A stretch of DNA of 46,733 nt, from contig WELB01000051.1 in the NCBI GenBank assembly GCA_009602725.1, positions 284,104 to 330,836 of the forward strand, written 5' to 3'. The notes below the pieces were generated by a model. That model did no database searches and was not told where the DNA came from. It saw only the letters and a program-made list of their open reading frames with translations. The translations under genes were made by a program, and so were the position numbers. Positions within the stretch are counted from its first letter, which is position 1. Each line of letters opens with the position of its first letter. Source of the stretch: Spirogloea muscicola. Lineage: Eukaryota > Streptophyta > Zygnematophyceae > Spirogloeales > Spirogloeaceae. Shown here piece after piece: positions 23,001 to 34,669 of this stretch.

Positions 23001-25036
23001 ATCACAGCTTGCCTTCCTCCTGCCTCCTCTCCGCATACACATTCCCCTCTCCTCCTCCTTGGCCATGTTGCAGCACGAATGGCTCCCGGAGCTTCATGGC
23101 AGCCGCTCTCCACATCGTGCTGGGCGACTGCCTGCCGCTGGACATCGCCCGCGTCACTGGGTGGACTCGCGGCCGCGGCCCGCCGCCGTCCATCCCGCCA
23201 CTGCCACAAGTGCGCTATGCTGCCTCCTTCGCTGGGTACGCATTAGCATTAGCATTAGCATTAGCATTGGCATTAGCATTAGCATTAGCATTAGCATTAG
23301 CATTAGCATTAGCATTAGCATTAGCATTAGCATTAGCCATTCGTTCAACCCTCGTACACCTCCTCTACTAATTGTCCACCTAGGATGTCTACATACCTTG
23401 CTGGGGTCTGTTCCTCTCTTTCACCTACTAACCGATTCTTCGACAATCCGTTTGTCTCCAGCTACGGCTTCTACGGGGACGTGATGCGGCAGAGTGAGGC
23501 GTACCGCTGGCTCGGACCGGCGCGCTATGACGTTGCCGGATTCTTCACCTACGCCCGCCACCGGTCAGACTTCTACCTACATTGCCTCATCTCCTGGCCT
23601 TCTCCTCCCTCCTGCCTCCTATCTCACACTCCCTCCTCCTTCTTCAAACCCTTTTTACACAGTGCATATCAAGCGGAGGTGTCCTATCTGGACTCGGCAT
23701 CAGAAGCCGTGGTCGGCGACGCTGGCGACGGCAGTGGCGATGGTGGCATTGGCGAGCCACACCCTGCGGCAGTGACGACAGACGAGAGCCCCGAGCTCTC
23801 AGGCCGCAGCAGCAGGTGGCGGTCAAGGAGGGTGGGCCCATCACGCTCCTCCCGCCGGCGAGCACCGCAGCCTCCACCACCAGAAGGACCGCCGCTGTGT
23901 GTCGTCAACTGCAAGACGTGTGCGGCTGGCCTGGACCTGGTTGACGGAGGTCGACGTGGCTGCCGAGAGGGCGATGGCGGCAACGTGGCCACCGGCTCCG
24001 GTGTCTCGTCTGCTCCGCAGCCTTTGCTGGGCACCCACTGGCGCACTGTCAGGGGCCGTTTCCAAAGGTCTTTCTCCCTCAGGCCTCCGTAGGGTGAGGA
24101 AGCCAGTTATTAAGAGTCTCTTAATTGCTTCTTAACCTCCAATCTGCTACCTAAGTGGACTTCACGTGCTTGAGTGATGAACTTGAGCATAGAGGTTTGT
24201 TGCAGTTAAGTGAGGCAGTGATGTGGGCCTTGCAGTGTCGGCGCGGCGGTGATGTCGTGCCGCAACGATAAGGCCCCCGCTGGCATCTCTGCGGGTGCGC
24301 ACCTTGCTGATGGCCTTCTGCACCTCATCCTCATCCGCGAGTGCTCTCGCGCCGACTACCTGAGGTGACCGCTAAATCAGCCATCATTTACTTGTTCCCA
24401 TCTCCCACTTTGCAACTCATTATTTTACTGGTCCATGCTTTCCACTGCCCATTTGCGCTTTGCTTTCCAAGGGTCCTTTGCATGTTGTTTGCATGGATTG
24501 TCAGCTGGGCATAGAGCATGGCGCCTCACTTCGCATGTGCTACTTATAGCACGTAATCTGTACATCATCACACTCGTCAGCTGACGATTGTTAGCTGACC
24601 ATTAGTCATGGTATTGTGAGGACACTCTATGGTATATGTTGTCTCAGAGCCCTGATGTGATGAGTTTGGTTGTTGCACAGGCAGTTGCTGCAACTTACAT
24701 ACAAGGGCGGGCGGCCGCTTGAATTTGAATTTGTAGAGCACCACAAAGTAATTCCCCTCAACTCCTGACGTTCACCTTGGACACATATGGCCTGACTTGC
24801 ATCCTGATATAAATCCTAGCATACAAGGACAAATGCTCCTCTCTAGCTGAATCATCATTGCTGCTTGTTTATGTGTGCTGTGATTGGATCATTGCCAGAC
24901 CCCAGCCTTCACTTGCGTAACATCTGGGCGAGAGAGCATTTGGAGCGTGGATGGGGAGCTCTTTGAAGCACACGAGCTGTCAGTGCAGGTCTTTCACAGC
25001 CTGATCAGCCTCTTTGCTCGCGGGCCAGAGACTTAG
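20073..25036 (+). CDS. CERK: Ceramide kinase, complete copy (CERK1)
   Basis: Thirteen in-phase exons: 20073-20192, 20384-20497, 20789-20959, 21671-21763, 22033-22125, 22314-22581, 22831-22960, 23074-23235, 23462-23563, 23663-24067, 24236-24364, 24681-24747 and 24899-25036 (663 residues). The diacylglycerol-kinase catalytic fold shows VFVNPYGGRGRG (about 136), the joined exon 5/6 block VVVGGDGFFGEVLNGF (about 195-210) and FGIIPAGSTDTVV. The ceramide-kinase hallmark C-x3-C-x2-C appears as CVVNCKTC (about 497-504). YGFYGDVMRQSEAYRWLGPARYD, AGAHLADGLLHLILIRECSR and the end SVDGELFEAHELSVQVFHSL also match the family. It phosphorylates ceramide to ceramide-1-phosphate; the plant orthologue is ACD5. 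Exons 6 and 10 hold low-complexity inserts. Convergent with NAC-A. Confidence 0.95.
20560..20637. repeat. Short tandem duplication in CERK1 intron 2
   Basis: AAATTGTTATGGGTTATTATGGCTTATTCCT occurs twice about 42 bases apart, in an AT-rich part of the intron. The equivalent intron of CERK2 lacks it. Confidence 0.85.
21094..21119. repeat. Interstitial telomere-like repeat (CCCTAAA type)
   Basis: CCCCTAAACCCTAAACCCT lies in CERK1 intron 3, within about 50 extra bases that CERK2 lacks at the same point (near 37560-37600). It is followed by degenerate relatives (CCTAACACCTAAACTCTAA). CCCTAAA is the plant-type telomere unit. Confidence 0.8.
23239..23337. repeat. (GCATTA)n hexanucleotide array in CERK1 intron 8
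   Basis: About 16 copies of GCATTA with one GCATTG unit, starting four bases after the exon 8 donor. A shorter, less regular array (39723-39773) sits at the same place in CERK2, so the array predates the duplication and has changed length since. Confidence 0.95.
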
Positions 25037-26099
25037 TCGTTTATAGAGCACCCAGTAGCTACTTGAGTCGCTTTGTGCTTTAGCCCTTTTCTGGCCCCTT
25101 CGAACTTCGTAAATTGCATTTCCTGGGCTGGCCAAGTACATAACGCCCTCTACTTGGAAGAGTCTTTCTTCTGTGAAACGTGCTTATGATACTGTCTGTA
25201 TTCACAGGACGCTGCTATGAAGATGAAGAGAAGCACGGTGCTTTGAAAGACCGAAGCACTCGTGAATACTATGACATAGACCATGTGCTCCTACTTCTAT
25301 CACAATTGCTAACTGGCAAAAGTGGGTTGATTGTCAAAGTTGACTCGTTTCTATCGTTTGTTGATTTCTAACTCAGGGAGGACTAGAACATTGCACCTAC
25401 GACACTATTTAAAGTAGATATGGGCCAATGCTAGGAAGCTAGAAGACATGAGTAGGGCTATCTGGGCAAAAGGGAACATGAAAAGCAGCAGTAAGATGCA
25501 TGGGCACCTCATGCACCAATTAAGAGGCTTATAAGTACAGTGTAGAAATACAACATTTGACTCGGCAGTGTGATCATGCAAGGAAAACAAAACCAAACAA
25601 TCCTCAAATCCTGAAAACAGACACGCTTGAAAGAAGACACAGAAGAAAGTCATTGATAAGACACTTTTCTATCGTCACTATACTGTCAAGGAGCCGCACA
25701 GTAGGAAAATATTATATATCTGCTACATATTGCTTATATTCCCATCAAAAGTTGTGACTCTCCTTGTACGTCATCATAACAGCCTACTATGTAGCTGATC
25801 TTCTAGCAGCTGTAGCCTTAAGTGTAAGAGACTGGAGGCAGCAGCCTCCTTAATATTGTTGTGTACCAGCACTAGTAGGTAGCTTACTACGTAATTGATG
25901 CCTAGCCCTTGGCCAGCATCACAGTGGTTTGACCTACACTTAATAATTTTCGGAGTCAAATCCTTAAATAAATTGTTAGTCCCAGCAATGAGTTGCTGCG
26001 GGAAGCACAACGAGAAGTTGCGTCTGGTCCTTCAATTTCAAGTCTTCCAGGTCAAGTAGGATTGAGGTCTGCTTTCTCAATAAATTCGGCACAATCTAA
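25037..26099. other. Downstream flank of CERK1
   Basis: 25198-25300 (CACAGGACGCTGCTATGAAG...) matches 41632-41730 downstream of CERK2, marking how far the duplicated unit reaches. 25400-25680 resembles, more weakly, the segment shared by 34.7-35.0 and 42.3-42.6 kb. Minus ORF 25405-25653 is open but unrecognised. No firm gene is seen. Confidence 0.5.
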
Positions 26100-26650
26100 T
26101 GGTGGGTCAAGTCATGGCACATGGTGGAGGACCACGTGCCTGGTCGATGCGGTTGTTACGGAGGTATATAAGTGCGCAGAGACGACCTACGTTGCTGGTA
26201 GTGCAGTCGGTAGTGCAGAGCAGGGAAATTGCAGCAGTACTTTGACTACCACCGCTGCAACAACCTCTTACCAGCTGCAGTCGACATCTTTAACTGCTCC
26301 TAGCCTCCAGCCCTCTACATGAAAAAAAGCTAACGTAGATAATGCACGACATGAGTGCTTCCAGCCTAGATGGGCTTGCCAGCAGCATGCTTCGTTCTTG
26401 CACCACCGTGTGCCAGCCTCTTTGCAGTGAGCTCAGTCTCATGCTTTGCACCTGAAAGCTGGACAAACTTTAGATGGCGGCAGAAGGGCTTGGACTGCGC
26501 CGTCCTTTATGGGGGCATCAATCGGCGACCTCTACTTGCTGACCCATGGTCAGCAAGTACCGGGCCGGTTGTCTTAGCAGCAGGTAATGTACATCCGTAG
26601 ATATGCTTGCCTCAATACTTGGCCACTCAGGCCCTCCATGCTCAATACAC
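26100..26650 (+). mobile_element. Heavily decayed element ORF and 3' tail
   Basis: LVDAVVTEVYK (about 26135-26170) matches the nuclease-like strand ADVVTAD/VDVVVTEAYK of the other copies. The tail around 26430-26560 (TGCTTTGCACCTGAAAGCTGGACAAAC...) and TATGCTTGCCTCAATACTTGGCCA at about 26601 follow in the same order as at 8.1 kb. The reading frame is repeatedly broken. Confidence 0.65.
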
Positions 26651-27024
26651 ACTTATCCCCCCAGGACTGGCCAATTACAGCCGCCTTCGCTCCTGAAAGG
26701 TGAAGAAGCTTCTACAAGGAGTCACAGTCACAGAAGGTCAATAGGAAGGAGAGATTGTGGGTGCAAACACCAAGATGAAGATGATCTGCAAGGATGCCAC
26801 ATAGAAGGACGATAAGGCGCTACACCATTTTTGAGCTGACATGTACTGAAATCACTAGCAACTTGGCAACAGCCTCCTGGCGTGGCTAGAATTCATAGCA
26901 ATTGCTGATGAAGGCATCAGCCTGTACACAGAATGTGCAGCTCCAGAAGTAGGAGCTTACCTTGTAGGTGATGCTTGATCCTTCTCGTTATGCGCTATCA
27001 TCCTCAGGTGGAATTGTTGGGTGC

Positions 27025-29385
27025 TTAGCTCCATCTGGCTTCATGACATAATTTACTTCCCAATACGTAATAAGCACCAAACAGGTTGCCAAATCCGTGA
27101 GCGGCTACGACATTGATGTCAACACGATGTGGCGATGTCGACGCTTCATAGTCACAAATCGCGTTGCCAGCTATGGGGACGTCCAACTCCATATTTTGCA
27201 GGTCGCTGTTATCAGCTGATGAGTCCTCACTTGAAGTCTGAGCGGTCATAGCCATGATACAAGATCAAACCCAGTCAACAAAGTGATATCAGTCGAGCAG
27301 TGTCCCAACCCTCCAAGTCACACCCAGCAATTCACTTCTCATAAAGGAAGCTTTAGCAGGTAATAACAGCACCCGTCATGACCTGACTATAAAACAAAGT
27401 CAACACTGAATCTTGAGGCAGGGCATTCGTCCACATCGCCACTTCCTATCCTCATGAGGTGCGGTAATGCACTCAAATTTACCTCTCTGGGTGCTTGTGT
27501 TGATTGGCCTTGACGGTGTGCCATCTCATTTGCTATATTCGTTGACGTATTCGATGCAGACATCGATGACTGTGACCCGCCCTGCTGACGGCAATATGTG
27601 GGTGGGATATGTGCCGTTCTGGAGCAACTGGAGAAACAGGTTCGTGCATTTTTTGTTTGCCCCTTTGGCGTGTGATTGTTGTTGGCTCTACTTGTTCGCT
27701 TGGGACCTGCAGCCTTGAATTTGAAGGTAAGGATTGCAAGCTTCTGCTTCTCCCCCTATCACCTAAACCCTCTACTGAGCTGGCTACATCCTGCACGTTT
27801 TGAGATGGGTCTGCATCGAATGAAGGCAATCAACTCAACTACGTATGGGCTAATAAGTTGGCTGGTAGACACTTATTTAACGTCCTGGAGATCAAGTCCC
27901 TCCAATTTATGATTGCCTCCTGATTGGTTGTAATTACTGACCGTTATTGCTCCAATTGCGTCCACGACTGCCGCTGTTGGATAGAAGTCCTGTGGTGATG
28001 AACCCTTGGGCAACGAGTAAAGAGTGGGTAAAGTCATGACGCATAATATATTACAGTCGACCAATGGCATCTCAATCAATCAGTGACCCAGCACACAAAG
28101 GTGTACTCAGCACTTCACTTTACAACAGCGATAGCTGAGCAGATCATCATCATTACCCACATTGACCTGGCTTACTTACCATGTCCTGAAGTGAAGTGGC
28201 AGGCGAAGAAGTACATGCTACTGGGCGTGCTTTACGTTTGACGTGATCACAAAGAGGGCAAGATGCACTGCTGCTGGCTGATGAATCAGGAGATTGTCCA
28301 TTAAGCGGAGCTTTTTCCAACCATATCTTCCAGAGCTCAAATTCGTTCTGCAGAAGGCAGTGTGACTTAGAGGCCATCAACTTATTCACGGATTAAGTAA
28401 GGGCATCAATTGCTAGTCAATCTTGAGGTAGCGTCATTCTCATCCAAATGAAGCAAGACATGCAAATGCGCCATGGGTGAATGATAGTAGGGGTCTGCAA
28501 GGTAGGCTATTGGCTGGTTGAAGCATATCTCTTTTTGATGCTTGTAAGCAGCATTGATTCTTCAGGCAGCCCTCGAAGGAAGTCTTGCTGCTTACCTGTT
28601 TCTGGCCTATTTGCGGGCAGCTATACTCGTGCACATGAGCGGCTGCTACTTGACCATCTGTCTTTTTGAACCGGGATATCTCGCCTCCTCCTCCTTCTCT
28701 TCTGTAATATGACAGCATAACCTTTGTCCCAAGCAAGTTGTTGCCGTCGTAAATAGATTCGGTGGCTGTACCTCTCCAATCCCCTACTTTCTCGTTTTCC
28801 TTATTCTTCACCACCCGACAATGTTTGCTATCAGACTTCAGCTTTCGTGGAGCTCCCTGCAATTTCCTCCTCGACCTAAGCCTGCAAACAAAGTGTACTG
28901 CTCTTTGAGGAGTTGAGGTGTGGAGGTGTATCAACAGAGTCTATGTCCTGCAACTCTTCAAGTCAGACGTGCCCACACGGGACTATGTTGGACATGTAAT
29001 GGGATTTGCAAGCCACTGCCTAGCATCCAACTTGTACGCTTGTCTAATAGCATGTGCAAGATAGCTGTAGCCTTTATAGGAGAGACATTCACATGCATGC
29101 CGTTTGCTTCAACTGTACGTATGCCATTAATCTGCAAGCACCAGATGATCGATAAGAACTTCAAGATCTCCTCAGACGCTTCAGAGCAAGTGTACCATTC
29201 GGCAGCTCCTGGAGCAGCTCCTCAGGAGGCACCAGCACATTAGTCACTTTTGGAAATAGGCCTCTCTCATACTGGGTGGGCCCAGAGAGAAGCATCTTGA
29301 GTAAGCGCAGCACTTCCTCATCCATTGGACGGTAACAATCTCCTGAAAGTGCGTGTGGGCTAGATGGTTGTGAGGAACTGGCCAT
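27025..29385 (-). pseudogene. NAC-domain-like gene, copy A (apparent frameshift)
   Basis: Exon 1 29385-29196 starts MASSSQPSS directly after TCGCAG, so a 5'UTR intron is likely. It carries the NAC subdomain A/B equivalents (RPMDEEVLRLLKML, LFPKVTNVLVPPEELLQELP). Exon 2 28881-28596 holds GDWRGTATES, LLGTKVMLSYYRR and HVHEYSC, matching GYWKATGKD, VGMKKTLVFYRG and MHEYRL. Exon 3 28347-28180 has ELWKIWLEKAPL and SCPLCDHVKR. Less certain exons follow near 28000, 27630-27530 and 27245-27025 (acidic, TSSEDSSADNSD). Exon 2 is 286 bases against 335 in copy C, and the phases then conflict, so an indel after ELHES breaks the frame unless splicing differs. NAC proteins are plant transcription factors. 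Confidence 0.6.
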
Positions 29386-29639
29386 CTGCGAGGGAGGAGA
29401 AAAGCCAGTCATAAATGAGAGGATAACAGCAGGTGCATACCATGTCAAAATTGATCGGAGACAAGGCACTTGACAAAAGAGGAGGTTCAGCAATACTTGT
29501 GATGTGGCAGCCGTTTTGACGAATCTTAAAAGTTGCCAATTTCTTATCATGATGTCAAGGGTGGGCTTTCAAGCCTCGGGCACTAGATGCTTGAGACTCA
29601 TTGTGTTGACAATGTGGCGCTAGTAGGAGAGAGGAGTAA

Positions 29640-31030
29640 CATAGCCAAAGCAGGACCTGGCTGCAGGCTGGGTGGTTGCAGGTGCTGGCTGCAGGCTCAA
29701 AGTGTGTAATGAGGCCACCTGGTAAGAATTTCGAGCTTGGCAGGCCAGTAAGTTGGCAAAGTCAGCCTCAGATTGCTGGTGATTGTGGAGCTGATGACAA
29801 GCCGTTTAAGGGGTCCAGGCGACCAGGAATGGGCATCTGCAAAGTTCACAGTGTGGTGGCCTGGTGCAGGTGACTTGAAGGATGGGCTTTGGGACAAGCT
29901 GTGCTCACGTGGCCCTATGATTGTTGAGCAGGACGTCAAGCCAACAACCTCTGCATTCTGCTGACCGAAATCTGCTGCCACGGCTTATGATACTCGTGAC
30001 AGGGCCTTCAGATGGTCGCTGCTGGTGATGTGGCCATGGACAGCAATCCAAGGCTGGTGCAAGGAGTCACCCAGCCGCCGTCAACAGCGAATCTGAATGA
30101 GGCCACAAGGCACCTAGTCAGCGACCTGTGCCGGGAGCTCTACCACGGGGCCTGCGCTCGGCTGCTGACTGTGGCAAGACTGTGGCTGCTGCTGGAGGTT
30201 AAGCTGGTCTTGATGTTCGAGCCGGCGAAAATGGCGGCGAGCAGGAGCCCGGAGCCAAAGCGAAGGGTTTCAATGAGGTCCAGTCCCCTGATGAGAGTGG
30301 CCACCCAAGATGGTCCAATGAGCCTCTCTCAAACGAGAACGTAAGCTGCCAAAGCCAATGACACAAGGAAAGAGTGGCCTCGCTTTAGAAATGATCTTTG
30401 GGTCAGTCCCTGGGGCCGCATTCATGCACACGCGGGCGCCTACGAGCCGACAAGGCGCAGCACGGCTCCAGCTCTCAAGGTGGCAACGTTGTGAGAAGGG
30501 GCTGGCAAACCTCAGGAGGTGCTTCCCGCTCGGCATGGCGTGCGCTCCATGCCTGGCGACTCGGGGGGTGTGATCCGCTCGAGTCACAGCTCCAGACAGT
30601 GGCGCCGATGGTGGCACCACACTTGAGACGGCGCAAGGTGCGAATCAACGCAAAGGGTGGCCTATCTAAGCCGATGCATTGTCCAGGCCAGGAATGCTAG
30701 TGCAACTGGTGGGAAGCACTCGAGACCACCACTTCGAGAGAGAGAGAAGGCGCGCGGTGCGCATGAGATTAAAGCTAGGCCAATTCAAGCCAATACATTG
30801 TTCAGGCAGAAAATGCAGAAAGTGCAAAGAATGCAGCGCAAAGAATGTGGCTACATGAAATGACGCCCTATACTAGGAGGGCCGGAGGTGCCACAGAGTG
30901 GGGGAAGCCGTGCTGACGGGGGCCATGTCGACTCGACCTGTACCACTTGTAGAGAGAGGGAGAGAAGGCGCGCGGGGCGCATGAATTGAAAGGGAGGCCA
31001 ATTCAAGCCAATACATTGTTCAGGCAGAGT
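29640..31030. repeat. Duplicated non-NAC flank, copy 1
   Basis: 30010-30230 and 30480-30640 are clearly similar to 45600-45810 and 46060-46200 (for example ATCCGCTCGAGTCACAGCT and GCCGATGGTGGCACCACACTT). Within it a direct repeat of about 95 bases (AGAAGGCGCGCGG...CAATACATTGTTCAGGCAGA) occurs at 30745-30812 and 30964-31028. Plus ORFs such as 30012-30344 are open in both copies, but no domain is recognised. Confidence 0.65.
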
Positions 31031-31660
31031 CGAGTGCAGACTAAAAGAGAGAGAGAGAGAGAGAGACGGTGCTCCTGTTCACCACTTGGTGGTGGGACCG
31101 CCCAGATGGGTCTCAACGAGCGGCCGGCCGTCTTCCCCAGACGGCGGGCTCTGGCTCTGGCGGCGAGTCGGCGGGCAACGGGGCTCTCTCGCTGCACGTG
31201 GGCCACCGGAATCAGCCCGTCAAAAGTCAAGGCGGCATCGGAACCGTCGACGCGCTGCCATCGACGGCTAAAAAGCCTGCTTCAAGCAGCCTTGCATCCC
31301 ACCCGTCGAAGAGAATCCACGCGGTAGCATCGACGGCGCTCGCGGCAGAGGGGGGGGAGGAAGCGGGCTCGGACCGGTGCCAAGTGTCAATAGTAAGCAC
31401 CACCACGTGTCTCCGTCAAAATGGTCACAACTTCCACAAGCTCCCCGGCTGGCACGGCTTTGCGAAGTACTCCTTGGAGCGGACCTACTTTCAAGTTGCC
31501 AAGTACTTCATGCTCAGGCTCCCTCCCTCCGCCTCACCCCTGATTTGGTTATATAGGTCTTAGATGTGCTTGCCTTTGTACTTGGCCATTTGGCCTTCGT
31601 TTGTTTCAAATACACGAATTTTTCCTGAGACCAAGCCTACGAAAAAGCCTGGGCCAGGAA
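31031..31660. other. Unassigned, with shared GGTGGGACCGCCCAGATGGG block and element tail
   Basis: A (GA)n run lies at 31047-31065. 31087-31150 matches 46386-46447, where it precedes another element ORF. 31564-31618 (ATGTGCTTGCCTTTGTACTTGGCC...) is the 3' tail of the zinc-finger element family. The frame 31069-31563 is open, but I recognise nothing in it. Confidence 0.5.
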
Positions 31661-32110
31661 ATTTGAAAAGCGGGGCTAGCAAAGCCAGCCCAGAAATGGA
31701 TGGACAATGTCCGCAGGCCTCAAAGGCCACGAAACAGTGCCCGGAAAGACAAAATTACACACTAAGAAGAGAAGTGTGTTGTTGTGTTTGGTGGTGTAGT
31801 CCTTCTTCGGCATCTCTCTTTCTTTGGCTTTGGACATTGTCCATTTTTTAGGCTGGCTTTGCCAGCCCCTCTTCTCTATGGGCGAGCCCTTTCTTCTCTT
31901 GAAAGCGCGGCCAGATTGACTGGTGGCTGGGAGAGGCCAGCCCAAAGGAATGGACAAGGTCAGAAGGCCACTAAAGAAGGCTCTCACAGCCATCGCACCC
32001 TGTTGCTCCGCTAACATAAATACGAACACCTTCTTTATGCACCCGGCCGGCTTTTACAGCCCCTTGTTAGATCAGCAGCCGCACTTTTCTGGACAATGAA
32101 GCAGCCTTAT
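31661..32110. repeat. Cluster of hairpin-tail units in both orientations
   Basis: A minus unit (31672-31712), a plus unit (31836-31895), a minus unit (31910-31958) and a degenerate plus unit (about 32040) are interleaved. The plus unit at 31836 carries the perfect GGCTGGC-TTT-GCCAGCC core. No gene is seen. Confidence 0.7.
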
Positions 32111-32779
32111 TGAAGGGCGAGGGCTGTGACCAGCTCACAAAGAAAAATTAAGTGACAGAAAGGTTATAACGCCTATACCAAGAGAAAGGGCCGAGGTTAT
32201 TGAGCAGCACAAGCAGATGTAATTCACTCGGATCAGAATAAGAGATTCTATTGATCAGAATTAAAGGGCCATTACTCCTGCATTCGATTATTGAGGATCT
32301 CTTGAAAAGGAGGCGGTGGCTGCAATAAAGAAAAAAGAGCCCCTCCTGAGAGCTGAATGGATTCTCGAAGGATCTCGCTTCTTGCCCTTGCCGGCCAACC
32401 CCCGCCCACTTTATATTCTTCTTGTGCTCCCAGGCGTTTGCCGTGCAATTGCGGGCAGGCCACGTTTTGGCTGCTCCTTCTGGATCTTGACGTGGCGACA
32501 CACTCCTTGGCCGCTTGTAATGCCAATGTGCGGCTGCGGCTCAAAGCTGTGGCTGTCGACTCGGGGTTGTTGAGCACAAATTTGTAGCCACTTGCGTAGT
32601 TGTGAAGCGTGTGCTTTCTGGTCCCTTCTGACATTGTCCATGTTTATTGAGCTGGCCTTCCACTGCTGGTTCCTTTTACCGCTCCGACGTGATCTTCTCA
32701 GCCTCGAAGGCAGGACACGCAATGGCCAGTGTAGTCCGATGCAAGGAGGCTAAGTATGCTGGTCATCGACTGGGAGATA
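32111..32779. other. No recognisable gene
   Basis: Sequence between hairpin tails and a decayed element copy. ORFs occur on both strands around 32270-32630, but none carries a known motif. It is probably older element DNA. Confidence 0.35.
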
Positions 32780-33000
32780 TTCCGTGACCCTTGCTGTCGA
32801 TGTCCACGGGGTCTTTGGGGCTCGTTGGCTACTGCACCAACTTGCGTGATGCGCAGTGTCCTGCCGGTGACGAGCGGGGCAGGCTGACTTCAATACTGCC
32901 GACTCTCTGGCCCTGGTAAATCGCATGTGGCTTCCCATGTCCCTGCAGCCCTCTTTAGCGCATGCTTTGCATCAGCCGCGCGCTGGCTGCTGCCACCGGC
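32780..33000 (+). mobile_element. Decayed element ORF, C-terminal part
   Basis: The plus strand reads AVDVHGVFGARW, stops, then QADFNTADSLALVNRMWLPM and SLQPSLAHALHQPRAG, matching the tail of the 10.7-kb ORF with stops and frameshifts. It meets the minus-strand copy tail head-on at about 33000. Confidence 0.7.
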
Positions 33001-33002
33001 TG

Positions 33003-33938
33003 GTGGCTGGGAATTTGGCTGTATTTGAAATAAACGAAGACCAAATCGCCAAGTATAAAGGCAAGCACATCTGAAGACCTACATAATCTACAGCAGATTG
33101 ACCCGTTTGATAAACACGGGTCAAAACTAAAAGGTCGCTAATCGGTGCCTGAATACTAGATGTCAGATACGAAGCCCTTCTGCCACCAACTAGAGCTCGC
33201 CCAGCTTTCTGGTGCAGAGCATTCGCCTGAGCACGCTGCAAAGAGGCCAAAACTTGTCGTCGCAAGAACGACAAATATGCAGCTGGCAAGCCCATCTCAG
33301 CCGGAAACACATCTGCACGTCGTGTGTAGCCTAGATGGCAGTATGCCGAAGGAGAGTGTGGAAGCGAGGACCCAGACAGCCAAAGACGTCGACTGCCGCT
33401 GGCAGGAGCTGATTGCATTGGGGGTGATTGGAGTAGTGCTGCAGCTTTCATTGTTATGCACCGCCCACTGCGTGGCCAGCGATGCGCGTCGATGCTGGAG
33501 CTTTATAGGCCTCCGTAACAACGACATCGACCAAGGCCCGTGGTCCTCCCACAATGTCAAGTGTGCGGATATGATGACGTCCTTGGGCATCCGAGGTGAT
33601 GGGCATGATGTTGTTCACTTCCACGACCGCACAGAATTGGCGTCACGCCTCAAGCCCGCCACTTCTGGTCCAGTGGGGCATCGCACCATGTGTGTAGCGA
33701 GCTCACCACCCTCAGCACGACAGCCACACTCACACAGGCGCACTCCAACAAACCAGTTGGGTGGGAGGCCGAGGAAGAGTTGAAGCAGCGTCCGGAAGGC
33801 CTCGGGCCTGATGCTGAACGTGTTGGAATTGGCGTGTGACGTGACACTCATCCTGCCTCTGATTGGTACTGTCGATTTAGTAAATTGACTTGCATGTCTG
33901 AGTATAGAATCTAACATACAGAGGACAGTGTCTTCCAA
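33003..33938 (-). mobile_element. Decayed element ORF with zinc finger, nuclease-like region and 3' tail
   Basis: On the minus strand, in order: RPEAFRTLLQLFLGLPPNWF, VRLCECGC...THMVRCP (Cys/His cluster), then after a frameshift NNIMPITSDAQGR, GGPRALVDVVVTEAYK, later NALHQKAGRALVGGRRA, SDLLVLTRVY and the 3' tail ending near 33003. The order equals that of the 10.7-kb copy, but frameshifts and stops make it non-coding. It has diverged far more than the copies at 10-14 kb. Confidence 0.75.
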
Positions 33939-34069
33939 TCCAGCTGAGTCTGCATTGCTGCTCGCTCATACGCTGACGCCTGCTGCTGTCAGAATGTTGC
34001 AAGAAGCACTGGCCTTCACGCGCGTGACATCTGGGCGAGAGCGGAACAGCTCTCTCGATGTAAGGTAAT

Positions 34070-34320
34070 GGCTGAGAGGCCAGCCCAAAGGACTGTACAA
34101 GGTCTGGAAAGAAATTGCTCGCCCATAGAGAAGAGGGACTGGCAAAGCCAGCCCAAGAAGAATGGACAATATTCAAAGCCAATAAAGGTTACCGAAAAGA
34201 AAAACTAGACAACTAGACACGAGACAGTGCAGATGAAAGCTCAGTACCCACGCGTGAGCAACAGCAAGTCCGTGTAACTCGAAGCAGGGAATGAGGCCTG
34301 AAAGGGCCGGAAGGTGCATA
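34070..34320 (-). mobile_element. Hairpin tails and C-terminal remnant of the element
   Basis: Minus strand: PASSYTDLLLLTRGY-stop (about 34236-34282), then hairpin-tail units at 34118-34172 (GACTGGCAAAGCCAGCCC) and 34070-34105. This copy ends about 140 bases before the decayed CERK exon, so an element insertion may have removed the rest of that gene. Confidence 0.65.
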
Positions 34321-34457
34321 GAAAAATAAAATCACATTCCGTGACTTCTGCGAGTGGGCGCGCGATAACCTTTGGTCAGCTAGTGCAGATCAGAATAACT
34401 AGAGGGCGGAAGGCGTCACCCTGTCAAAACCCGGAGGCAGCAGCCAAGGCGCGCGCC

Positions 34458-34557
34458 AGAGAGCATTTGACTTGAGCACTGGAGCCCTTTGAAGCGGCCG
34501 AGCTGTCAGCGCAGGACATCCAAGGCCTGATCAGCCTGCTCGTCGGAAGATTTTAGT
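34458..34557 (+). pseudogene. Remnant of ceramide kinase last exon (unit 2)
   Basis: AGAGAGCATTTG, then GAGCCCTTTGAAGC, GAGCTGTCAGCGCAGG and GGCCTGATCAGCCTG aligns with exon 13 of CERK1 (24930-25025) and CERK2 (41483-41578). Small indels break the frame. It is all that is left of a third CERK copy and sits at the same distance upstream of the NAC-B flank as expected from units 1 and 3. Confidence 0.8.
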
Positions 34558-34669
34558 TGGTACAGCGAAGGCATTGCAACATGATGAGATCTTGTCAAAC
34601 ACACATGACACATCCTCTATTCTGAATTGTAAAGAGAAGCAAGGTGCTTGGGAGCACCAATGTAATGTG

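Noticed and set aside
23239-23337. CRISPR-like regular repeat
   Set aside because: It is a pure hexanucleotide tandem without spacers, inside an intron of a eukaryotic gene.
23154-23348. Low-complexity ORFs across the GCATTA array
   Set aside because: They are translations of the hexanucleotide repeat in an intron.
692-25036. Functional cluster of lipid phosphatase, BAP31-like, peroxidase and ceramide kinase genes (ceramide or cell-death module)
   Set aside because: Gene neighbourhood carries little functional weight in plants and algae. The phosphatase looks plastidial and the genes are separated by element debris and divergent orientation.
26150-26180. TATATAAG taken as a promoter TATA box
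   Set aside because: It falls inside a decayed copy of the element ORF (VVTEVYK region) and corresponds to coding sequence in the other copies.
31564-31620. Short conserved frame MCLPLYLAIWPSF as a peptide gene
   Set aside because: The same sequence is the non-coding 3' tail of the element family; other copies carry stops and indels.
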